NCBI GenBank assembly: GCA_013297575.1
Contig: JAAFHO010000272.1
Span: forward strand, 1-7,386
Length of the DNA stretch: 7,386 nt
Source of the DNA: Chitinophagales bacterium
GTDB lineage: Bacteria; Bacteroidota; Bacteroidia; Chitinophagales; Saprospiraceae
Direction: 5' to 3'
A program made the position numbers and the translations under genes. Positions 1 through 6,333 of the stretch are shown here, one piece after another. The notes under the pieces were generated by a model that searched no databases, was not told the origin of the DNA, and saw only the letters and a list, made by a program, of their open reading frames with translations. Numbering within the stretch: position 1 is the stretch's first letter; every line of letters begins with the position of its first letter.

Positions 1-882
1 AATTTATTTGACGACAATACCAGTTTTTCTGGTGAATGGGGTGTGGATGAGGCACTCAATACGCTGCATGCGCAAGGCGATTATGGTTGTATTGTTGTCG
101 GCATCGACAATGGTGGCCAATACCGTTTGGACGAATATTCTCCTTGGGTGAATCCTTCCTATGGTGGCGGACAAGGAGATGAGTACATTGAGTTTTTGGC
201 CAATACCCTCAAACCATATATAGATGCGAATTACAGAACACTTCCCAATCGGCACTCCACAGGTATTATGGGTAGTAGTATGGGAGGGCTTATTTCTATG
301 TATGGTTTATCGGAGCGGCAGGATATTTACTCGCGCGCAGGTATTTTTTCCCCTGCATTTTGGTTTGCAGGCAATAGTCCGGCCGATCATGTTGCAACGC
401 ATCCCAAAGAAGGCCCTGCTCGGGTGTATTTCCTTGCAGGTGGGCAAGAACCCGCTTATGTTACGACCGATATGCAGGCCGTGGGCACTGCTATGACAAC
501 AGCGGGCTTTACGGCTGCTGAAAAAAAATCGCTGGTCGTTGCCAATGGCGACCACGCCGAATGGTTTTGGAAGCAGGAATTTCCAGCGGCTTATAAATGG
601 CTATTCCAAGGCGCGGTAACCACGACTAAAACCCCAACGAAAAGTACAAAAGATTGGGCTATTTTTCCCAATCCTGCGAGTGATTTTTTCCGCTTGTCGG
701 GATTGGATAATCACGTGAATATACAATTGAAAATTCAGGGTGCAGATGGTAAACTTTGGCGTGACATCAAAGTGGAAGATGTGAAGAAAACAATATCCGT
801 TGCAGATTTGCCAGCAGGGTATTATTTGATTGAAATTAGCACTAAAACAGCGCGTAAACAACTAAAATTAGTAAAAAAATAA
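1..882 (+). CDS. Secreted alpha/beta-hydrolase esterase (esterase D / enterochelin-esterase-like, PF00756 type) with T9SS sorting domain, 5' end missing
   Basis: The frame is open from base 1 (NLFDDNTSFSGEWGVDEAL), which matches the region after the 'HDGQNLFD' signature of putative esterases, so the true start and a likely signal peptide lie upstream; the GTG at 43 is internal. The nucleophile elbow G-S-S-M-G-G lies at 271-288, with the catalytic Ser probably at 277-279. A candidate acid Glu is at 448-450 (GGQE) and the catalytic His at 553-555 (GDHAEW). After a Thr/Lys-rich linker, codons from about 655 to the stop encode a type A T9SS C-terminal domain (WAIFPNPASDFF, then LPAGYYLIEIS, ending LKLVKK). 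The family hydrolyses esters, sometimes of siderophores or feruloyl sugars; the substrate here cannot be read from sequence. The sorting domain implies export across the outer membrane and surface attachment or release. The stop TAA at 880-882 overlaps the pepT ATG by one base, suggesting an operon. Family and sorting domain are well supported; specificity is not. Confidence 0.9.
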   Translation, partial: NLFDDNTSFSGEWGVDEALNTLHAQGDYGCIVVGIDNGGQYRLDEYSPWVNPSYGGGQGDEYIEFLANTLKPYIDANYRTLPNRHSTGIMGSSMGGLISMYGLSERQDIYSRAGIFSPAFWFAGNSPADHVATHPKEGPARVYFLAGGQEPAYVTTDMQAVGTAMTTAGFTAAEKKSLVVANGDHAEWFWKQEFPAAYKWLFQGAVTTTKTPTKSTKDWAIFPNPASDFFRLSGLDNHVNIQLKIQGADGKLWRDIKVEDVKKTISVADLPAGYYLIEISTKTARKQLKLVKK

Positions 883-2114
883 TGCATACAGTACTCGAAC
901 GTTTTTTAAAATACGTCCAAATTGATACCCAAAGCGACCCAAATAGCCCGTCGCAACCCAGCACCGAAAAACAAAAAGACCTTAGTCGTGTGCTGGTAGA
1001 GGAACTCCACGCCTTAGGTATTACCGATGCTGAATTGGACGAATACGGCTATGTTTATGCCACCATTCCAGCCAATACCGACAAAAAAGTGCCTGTACTT
1101 TGTTTTTGCTCGCACGTGGACACTGCGCCCGATTGCTCGGGCAAGGATGTAAAGCCTATTGTGCATAAAAACTACCAAGGTGAGGATATCGTATTACCCG
1201 ATGATCCAACGGTAGTTATCCGAATGAAAGAGCATGAAGATTTGCCGAGTCAAATTGGCAACGACATTGTAACTGCCTCTGGGAAAACCCTACTTGGTGC
1301 CGATAATAAATCAGGTGTAGCCGCTATTATGGATGCTGCACATACTTTGATGACCGATCCAACGATCAAGCACGGTAAAATTAGGATTCTATTTACGCCC
1401 GACGAGGAAATTGGGCGTGGTGTGGATAAGGTAAATATTAAAAAATTGGGTGCTAAATATGGCTATACCATTGATGGTGAAACAGCAGGTAGCATTGAGG
1501 ACGAAACCTTTAGTGCCGATGCTGCGATTCTGACCATTCACGGTGTTTCAATGCACCCCGGTTTTGCTAAAGGCCGGATGGAGCACGCGCTCAAAATAGC
1601 AGGTCGTATTTTGGCTAAATTGCCCAATAAATATGCACCAGAACACACAGAAGGCAAGCAAGGTTTTATCCATCCTACTAGTGTTGAAGGTGGTTTGGAA
1701 ACAGCAGTAGTTAAGTTTCTTATCCGCGATTTTTCGGATGGTGGTTTGACGCGGCTGGCCAAATTGCTACAAAAAATTACGGATGATGTATTACAAGGAT
1801 TCCCTAATTCCAAAGCGGAACTCAAAGTGTATGAGCAATACCGAAATATGGGTAAAGTACTCAAAAGGCATCCGCAAGTAGTCAATTATGCCATGGAAGC
1901 CCTCCAACGTGCAGGATTTTCAGCGCCCATTCGCCGCTCTATTCGTGGCGGTACAGATGGCTCTCGTTTATCGTTTATGGGTTTGCCTTGTCCTAATATA
2001 TTTGCGGGTGAGCATGCTTTTCACTCCAAGCAGGAATGGGTTTCTGTACAGGATATGGCTAAGGCTTCGGAAACAATTGTACACTTGGTACAGGTTTGGG
2101 AAGAACACAGTTAG
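882..2114 (+). CDS. pepT: Peptidase T (tripeptide aminopeptidase), M20B family
   Basis: PepT is a cytoplasmic dinuclear zinc aminopeptidase that removes the N-terminal residue from tripeptides and helps recycle amino acids from peptides. The protein has 410 residues, the usual length for the family. All expected catalytic and metal residues are visible: His78 and Asp80 in CSHVDTAPD, Asp141 in LGADNKSG, Glu175-Glu176 in PDEEIGRG, Asp198 in IDGE, and His381 in AFHSKQEW. These lie close to the positions known for E. coli PepT (His78, Asp140, Glu173/174, Asp196, His379). The GGTDGSRLSFMGLPCPN stretch (357-372) is typical of this subfamily. The central part (about 210-320) corresponds to the lid/dimerisation domain. 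There is no signal peptide. The ATG at 882 overlaps the upstream esterase stop by one base, and no Shine-Dalgarno is visible, so translation is probably coupled. No frameshift or missing ligand was seen. The identification is confident. Confidence 0.97.
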   Translation: MHTVLERFLKYVQIDTQSDPNSPSQPSTEKQKDLSRVLVEELHALGITDAELDEYGYVYATIPANTDKKVPVLCFCSHVDTAPDCSGKDVKPIVHKNYQGEDIVLPDDPTVVIRMKEHEDLPSQIGNDIVTASGKTLLGADNKSGVAAIMDAAHTLMTDPTIKHGKIRILFTPDEEIGRGVDKVNIKKLGAKYGYTIDGETAGSIEDETFSADAAILTIHGVSMHPGFAKGRMEHALKIAGRILAKLPNKYAPEHTEGKQGFIHPTSVEGGLETAVVKFLIRDFSDGGLTRLAKLLQKITDDVLQGFPNSKAELKVYEQYRNMGKVLKRHPQVVNYAMEALQRAGFSAPIRRSIRGGTDGSRLSFMGLPCPNIFAGEHAFHSKQEWVSVQDMAKASETIVHLVQVWEEHS

Positions 2115-2127
2115 AAGCGAAAAAAAA

Positions 2128-2153
2128 TTATAATTAAAAGTTTTTAATTATAA
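2128..2153 (-). terminator. AT-only hairpin, candidate minus-strand terminator
   Basis: TTATAATTAAAA (2128-2139) and TTTTAATTATAA (2142-2153) are a perfect 12-bp inverted repeat with a 2-base centre. Read on the minus strand the hairpin is followed by seven T (2127-2121), the layout of a rho-independent terminator for transcripts leaving the 2405-5764 gene. The stem has no G:C pair, so it is weak. On the plus strand it is followed by A residues, so it does not obviously terminate pepT. Confidence 0.4.
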
Positions 2154-2174
2154 AAAATTCAGGTGCAGCGCACC
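2152..2174 (-). terminator. Short GC hairpin plus T-run, candidate minus-strand terminator
   Basis: The outermost copy of the palindromic repeat contains GGTGC-agc-GCACC (2162-2174). Read on the minus strand this 5-bp GC-rich stem is followed by TGAATTTTTT (2161-2152). It could end transcription of the 2405-5764 gene before it runs into pepT. The much longer fold of the whole repeat element (2161-2314) competes with this short hairpin, so which one forms is uncertain. Confidence 0.35.
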
Positions 2175-2314
2175 GCAATATTTGTAGAAATGATAAGTTT
2201 TCCGTGTTTTGAAGGTGCAGCGCACCGCAATATTAAATTTAATGTCACGGTGCGCTGCACCTTCAAACGTGATTTTGCCTATTTTTTCTACAAATATTGC
2301 GGTGCGCTGCACCT
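2161..2314. repeat. Concentric palindromic repeat element (four copies of a GGTGCAGCGCACC-centred repeat)
   Basis: Two inverted-repeat pairs share the same centre (2237.5). The outer arms, 2161-2190 and 2285-2314, are 30 bp and perfectly complementary. The inner arms, 2208-2227 and 2248-2267, are 20 bp and perfect (TTTGAAGGTGCAGCGCACCG), and the centre holds the perfect palindrome ATTAAATTTAAT (2232-2243). The two unpaired stretches between the stems are equally long (17 bases each). Every arm contains the small hairpin GGTGCagcGCACC. The first two copies lie in direct orientation 52 bp apart and share 22 bases (2161-2182 and 2213-2234); the last two are inverted, also 52 bp apart. The element lies between the convergent ends of pepT and the minus-strand gene, a usual place for REP/BIME-like repeats. 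It may act as a bidirectional transcript end or 3' stabiliser. No ORF, transposase or clear target duplication is visible. A non-autonomous mobile origin is inferred, not shown. Confidence 0.85.
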
Positions 2315-2404
2315 AAAATTTTTATAAGGAAACCCAATAACCTAACAATCAATAAGTACTTACTTAGATTTAGAGCATGGGGAGAAGGCTTCCCTATCCT
2401 GTTT

Positions 2405-5400
2405 TTATTTTCCGCCGCTTACCCCTTTCAAATACTCTTCCACCAAATTCTTATAATAAGGTTTTAAAGAAGGCGACACAGTGCGGAACTGGTCTGCTTC
2501 TGCACGGCGTTTCTTGAGGTATTCTTCCAATGCTGGCGGCATTTTAGGCGTTTGTTGCTGGGCAGTTTGCGCTTCGCGTTTTTCATCTTCTTCTTGCTGG
2601 CGTTCGGCGCGTTCTTCTTCGAGCAAGCGCGTCATGATATTTTGTTGGCGCTTCATCGTTTCATTAGTGAGGCGTTTGTTCACGAGATCATTTTCGATTT
2701 CGTTCATTTGTTCCATCACTTCATCGAGGAGTTTACTGCCTTTACCTTGCTCTTGCTTTTGTTTTTGTAGTTCTCGCATGGCATTGCGCATTGCGGCTTG
2801 TTTGGCGGCCATTTGCGCAAATTCCTTACTAGGAACGCTACCTTTTTTCATGCGACCCAACATTTGTTCCAAACTTTCGCCCATTTCTCCTTGTCCTTTC
2901 GACATTTTGTCGGAAGGTTTTTTGCCTTTACCGGATCCTTTATTGCCAGGTTTTTGGCAAGCCTGTTCTCCGGGCATACCACCCGCCATTTGCTGCTGCA
3001 TATTAGCCATCGCCTCCGCTAATAGTAGCGCGAGGTCGTTGAGGTTTTTCATGATATTTTGTTGCTCGGCATTGGCCGTTGGCGTATTGCGTTCTTCCAA
3101 TTCGGCCACGGTGCGTTTGATCGAACCTTTAATATCCGTTACTTTTTCGGTAATAACGCCTTCTATGGCAAATTGGCGCTTGGCCAATGCCTGAAGACTA
3201 TCCTCTACCAAGCGGAAATCATCCTTGATTTTGAACTGCTGTTGTGTCAGTTGCACATAATAAGGAGCAGCCGGGTTCACCGTTTTGATTTCCTTCATAT
3301 TTTGCTCCTGGTTGAACGAAAGTCCTACCAAGTTTTCGAGCAATTGGCGGATAGTCGCCAAGTCTTCTTCCAATTCATCCTTGTCACTACCTTTCTTTTT
3401 CGACTTCATTTTGTTGGCCATATCCTTCATTTTATTGGCCGCCTTTTTCTGCTTTTTGCTCGCTTTTTTGTTGTCTTCTTTTTTATCTTCTTTTTTGCTT
3501 TTGCTGTCACCGCCATCCATATCTTCGGACGCGCCCTCCATTTCTTCCTTGGTTTCCTTCATTTCTTGCTTCATGTCGTCCATTTTCTGAGGTCTTTTTA
3601 GTTCCTCGTTTTTCTTTTCTAATTCCTCCTGCTCCTTCTTGATATCGTCCATCTCTTTATTCAACTCCTCCTGTTTTTTAGTGAGTTCCTCTTGTGGTTT
3701 TTCACTGTCTTCTGTTTCCTTGGAGAGTTTATCCTGTTCTTTGGCCAATTCTTCCAGACGATTGATTTGCTCATCTAACTTTTGCTCCACATTCAATTGT
3801 TTGTAGAGTTCTTCTAGGCGGTCGAGTTCTTTATTCACTTCCTCGTTGGAGAGTTGCATTTCTTCCATTTTCTCCAGCACCTGATCCTTATTCATTTCCT
3901 CCAATATCTTTTGGATGTCCTCCATGAGTTTTTTCATTTCTTCACTCATCACCTCATCAAACATTTTCTCCAATTTTTCTTGTTTTTGGAGCAATTCTTC
4001 GTTTTTAGGTTGATTCATGTCCTTTTGTTGCTCCATATTTTGGTCAAAGCTCTTTTTCGCCTCTTCAATATCCTTTTGCAGTTCTTGTTGGCGGTTCATG
4101 AGTTTTTCCAATTCTTTACGGCTCTGCCAGTCCAATTCTTTTTTCTGGAGTACTTTATCGCGGAGTTTTTTGATGTCCTCCTGTACTTTCATGCTTTCTT
4201 TCAGTGCTTTTTCAAGGTTTTTCTTGATTTCTTCGCTATTGGCTTCCTGATCCTTACGGAATTCGTTGAGGGTCGGGATTCGGTATTGCATCACTTGGGT
4301 GCGTGCACTTTTAGCACCATTTACGGCATCATTATCAAAAATCTCGAAATAGTAGTTGATTTCGTCGCCTGGCTCAAGGGTAAGATCCTCCAATTTCCAA
4401 GCATACTCGTATTGCGTCTGTTTACCAGCGGGTTTATCTACTTTAATGGTATTCATCGGTAATTGGCCACCTTTTATTTTTTTAATCTGGTAGTTAAAGG
4501 TTAAATTATTGAGGCCATAATCGTCGCTGGCATCGCCGGCAAAGAAAATTTGAGTGCGGTTGACGCTATCCCTGAACTCCTCCACGGTAATTTGTGGATT
4601 TAAATCGGGAATTACTGTAATCGTATAAGCAACAGAATCAGCATTAGGCAGTAAACTGTTGGAAATGAATACTTTATATGTTTCGTCCTTTAACGCACGA
4701 CGGTTAAAAGAGAACAAATTATCATCAAATCTTTTGGCTTCGTTACCATGATCGTTGCCAAATTTCAAAAGCATGTGTTCGGTACTTTGCACATTGAACA
4801 CCCAACCTAAATTAGTGCCTTGCGGTACCACCAAATCGCCTACATTGGCCAAAGACTCATCGGGGCGACCGATATACTCGGGGAAATCCAATTTTACATC
4901 AAAAGAAGCGATGCTTGGTTTGCGCAATACTTCAAGTGTTAATGGACGGCTTTCTACACCGCCGCCGAACAATTTGAACTCTGTATCTTCTTGTACATTC
5001 GTGAATTTATAGGAAAACTCGTTCGCCGCATCTTTTGTGAGTCGATATTGTACTTTACCGAGGTCAATAAACACCTCATTGGGGAGCGTATTGCCTTCTA
5101 CGACTACTTTTAGGGTATAATCTGCAAATTGTACGGTACGGAGGCTGTCCTTATTCACCATAAATTTGAATGGTGCCGGACGTTCAAACTCCTGATTGGT
5201 GTTCCAAAGGCGCATAGAGCCATCGCGGAGGATACCCGGAGCGCATTGCATCAGGAACAAAAGTAATGCCAACGGCGGTAATGCCCAGCGCAAGTGTTTT
5301 CGGTTGTTTGATAGGTCAATAGCCGCTTGGAAAGGAACAATTTTGATTTCCTCGCTTTTTTGGTTGATACTTGCTGTAATCAATTCTGCATAGATTGCAT

Positions 5401-5764
5401 TATTGCTTTGCTCTTTTAACTGCAAGATATTCAACAGTTTATCTTTAACATTAGGGAAATGATCGCCAATAATTTGTGCTGCCTGTTCGCGGCTGATCAC
5501 CTTGCCCAAATGGAAATAATGTAGCAGTGGTACCGCCACCCAATTCCAGAGTGCTAAACCAGAAATACCTACAAATCCCCAAAATAGCCCAGTTCTTACA
5601 CTAGAAGAGAAATAAAAGTAGTATTCGAGCACATTGAGTAGTACAAACAGCCCCAATACGGTACCAACGGTATAAAGCGCACCCCGAAGTAGGTGGTTAA
5701 TATAAAACTTACGGATAAACCCGTCTAGTTTTTGAATAAGTAGTGCGTAGTTATCTAATTGCAT
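2405..5764 (-). CDS. DUF4175-family large membrane-anchored coiled-coil protein
   Basis: The protein has 1119 residues, begins MQLDNYALLIQKLDGFIRKF, and has no cleavable signal peptide. Membrane segments are predicted by eye at about 24-50, 59-81 and 159-175. Basic residues before the first suggest a cytoplasmic N-terminus, about 75 cytoplasmic residues between segments 2 and 3, and everything after 180 in the periplasm. Residues about 195-500 look beta-rich, with Ig-like stretches such as PSIASFDVKLDFPEYIGRP. Residues about 505-745 are an almost continuous Glu/Lys/Gln/Met coiled coil, 755-795 a Lys/Ser/Asp-rich linker, and 935-965 a Gly/Lys-rich linker. Further helices follow, and the C-terminus (FRTVSPSLKPYYKNLVEEYL, 1093-1112) is of the kind found at the end of Bacteroidota DUF4175 proteins. 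Such proteins are often labelled 'ATPase', but I see no genuine P-loop. The function is unknown; an envelope scaffold or tether role fits the architecture but is inference. No Shine-Dalgarno precedes the ATG. Family assignment rests on recognition, not a search. Confidence 0.85.
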   Translation of the reverse strand: MQLDNYALLIQKLDGFIRKFYINHLLRGALYTVGTVLGLFVLLNVLEYYFYFSSSVRTGLFWGFVGISGLALWNWVAVPLLHYFHLGKVISREQAAQIIGDHFPNVKDKLLNILQLKEQSNNAIYAELITASINQKSEEIKIVPFQAAIDLSNNRKHLRWALPPLALLLFLMQCAPGILRDGSMRLWNTNQEFERPAPFKFMVNKDSLRTVQFADYTLKVVVEGNTLPNEVFIDLGKVQYRLTKDAANEFSYKFTNVQEDTEFKLFGGGVESRPLTLEVLRKPSIASFDVKLDFPEYIGRPDESLANVGDLVVPQGTNLGWVFNVQSTEHMLLKFGNDHGNEAKRFDDNLFSFNRRALKDETYKVFISNSLLPNADSVAYTITVIPDLNPQITVEEFRDSVNRTQIFFAGDASDDYGLNNLTFNYQIKKIKGGQLPMNTIKVDKPAGKQTQYEYAWKLEDLTLEPGDEINYYFEIFDNDAVNGAKSARTQVMQYRIPTLNEFRKDQEANSEEIKKNLEKALKESMKVQEDIKKLRDKVLQKKELDWQSRKELEKLMNRQQELQKDIEEAKKSFDQNMEQQKDMNQPKNEELLQKQEKLEKMFDEVMSEEMKKLMEDIQKILEEMNKDQVLEKMEEMQLSNEEVNKELDRLEELYKQLNVEQKLDEQINRLEELAKEQDKLSKETEDSEKPQEELTKKQEELNKEMDDIKKEQEELEKKNEELKRPQKMDDMKQEMKETKEEMEGASEDMDGGDSKSKKEDKKEDNKKASKKQKKAANKMKDMANKMKSKKKGSDKDELEEDLATIRQLLENLVGLSFNQEQNMKEIKTVNPAAPYYVQLTQQQFKIKDDFRLVEDSLQALAKRQFAIEGVITEKVTDIKGSIKRTVAELEERNTPTANAEQQNIMKNLNDLALLLAEAMANMQQQMAGGMPGEQACQKPGNKGSGKGKKPSDKMSKGQGEMGESLEQMLGRMKKGSVPSKEFAQMAAKQAAMRNAMRELQKQKQEQGKGSKLLDEVMEQMNEIENDLVNKRLTNETMKRQQNIMTRLLEEERAERQQEEDEKREAQTAQQQTPKMPPALEEYLKKRRAEADQFRTVSPSLKPYYKNLVEEYLKGVSGGK

Positions 5765-5936
5765 GATTCTTTTAATGTATTTTAAGTGTAGGTGCGTCTT
5801 TCAGCGGGTTTGTGCTATACTTATCTATGCGAAATCTTTAAAATAGCCTGTTTATTAAGACCGTGCAAAGTTCGGTATAAACATTGGAATTTCGCATTAG
5901 TTTTTCCAAAGAGGAAAAGAAAACTTTTTAACCAAA

Positions 5937-6115
5937 AGGTTGCACATAAGGAATGAGATTCAAATAAAGGTACAGATTTGGCGGCTTTATTTTGCCCCTC
6001 TCTTCGTTATTCATCGGTTATTTAGCGCCACTAAACGCCCTCTTCATGCCTTGATAGTGACAAAACCATCTCCCCAAATTTGTACCTTTATTTAAATCTC
6101 ATTCCTAAGCAACCT
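5937..6115. repeat. Long imperfect inverted repeat (MITE/REP-like element)
   Basis: The arms 5950-5981 and 6074-6105 are complementary at 30 of 32 positions (GGAATGAGATT...AAATAAAGGTACA...ATTTGG on the left arm). After a 4-base difference in length the pairing resumes with AGGTTGC (5937-5943) against GCAACCT (6109-6115). The centre of the arms (6027.5) almost coincides with the small palindrome TTTAGcgccaCTAAA (6021-6035). The intervening 92 bases have no coding potential and only patchy complementarity. The two mismatches suggest an old or decaying inverted repeat. Each arm carries an outward-facing TACCTTTA (6083-6090, and the complement of 5965-5972), one base from the Bacteroidota -7 consensus, so the element could also serve as a divergent promoter. 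That role is speculative. Confidence 0.75.
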
Positions 6116-6145
6116 ATTAACGGGGATATTGTTCCTTAGTATTCG

Positions 6146-6173
6146 ATATTTAGGTGTTGCAACACTAAAATAT
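6146..6173. promoter_or_regulatory. 28-bp near-perfect palindrome, candidate operator
   Basis: The core GTGTTGCAACAC (6154-6165) is a perfect 12-bp palindrome, flanked symmetrically by ATATTT (6146-6151) and AAATAT (6168-6173). Twelve of the 14 base pairs match, and one of the two exceptions is G-T. The size and dyad symmetry are what a dimeric helix-turn-helix regulator would bind. It lies about 120 bp upstream of the candidate -7 element of the DUF2911 gene and about 380 bp from the DUF4175 start. No regulator gene is present in the window, so the binding protein is unknown. Confidence 0.4.
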
Positions 6174-6290
6174 GTGGCATCAAACTAGGAATCGTCATTT
6201 AAACGATAAATTGGTGTATAAAGTGCGCCATTTATTTAGACTTTAGTCCGAATATCGTCATCTTATATCACCGATCTAATACCATTTGCA

Positions 6291-6298
6291 TACCTTTG
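6291..6298 (+). promoter_or_regulatory. Candidate Bacteroidota -7 promoter element for the DUF2911 gene
   Basis: TACCTTTG matches the TAnnTTTG -7 consensus used by the Bacteroidota primary sigma factor. It would give a transcription start near 6303-6306 and a leader of about 30 bases before the ATG at 6334. No clear TTG -33 element is seen at the usual distance upstream; that element is often weak in this phylum. Its position also argues against the in-frame TTG at 6286 as a start, since that codon lies upstream of the presumed transcript. Confidence 0.5.
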
Positions 6299-6333
6299 CG
6301 CTGCAATTATTCACTCATTTTTCACAAATACAC

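Larger units (their letters stand above)
5765..6333. other. Divergent intergenic region without a gene (569 bases)
   Basis: This gap separates the minus-strand DUF4175 gene from the plus-strand DUF2911 gene and must hold both promoters. No credible ORF is seen on either strand. It contains a long imperfect palindrome (5937-6115), an operator-like palindrome (6146-6173) and a -7 element just before the DUF2911 gene (6291-6298). For the minus-strand gene the best -7 candidate is GAACTTTG (complement of 5866-5873), one mismatch from TAnnTTTG and without a convincing -33 partner. A small hairpin TTTTCC-aaaga-GGAAAA lies near 5900-5920. The 5'-untranslated regions are probably AT-rich and lack Shine-Dalgarno sites. 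Confidence 0.7.

Noticed and set aside
43..45. GTG at 43 as the start of the esterase gene
   Set aside because: The frame is open to the window edge and the residues before it (NLFDDNTSFSGEWG) match the esterase family, so the gene begins upstream of the window.
1538..2133. Minus- and plus-strand alternative frames within pepT
   Set aside because: They are fully contained in, or overlap almost all of, a confidently identified pepT and show no domain features.
2161..2314. CRISPR-like array from the four repeated segments
   Set aside because: Copies are in both orientations around a single centre of symmetry, and the direct pairs are too few and too unequal in length to be a CRISPR array. No cas gene is present.
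2915..2945. Possible P-loop (GNKGSGKG, residues 940-947) in the DUF4175 protein, supporting an 'ATPase' label
   Set aside because: The position after Lys is Gly instead of Ser/Thr, and it sits in a Gly/Lys/Ser low-complexity linker with no Walker B or surrounding fold.
2481..4462. Several long plus-strand open frames (for example 2481-3194, 3059-3601, 3854-4462) opposite the DUF4175 gene
   Set aside because: Their products are monotonous Phe/Leu/Ser/His-rich strings, as expected from the complement of Lys/Glu/Gln-rich coiled-coil codons. None has a recognisable domain or a supporting start context.
6286..6333. TTG at 6286 as start of the DUF2911 gene, adding 16 residues
   Set aside because: The ATG at 6334 opens a canonical signal peptide and lies just downstream of a -7 element at 6291-6298; the extension would put extra residues before the signal peptide.
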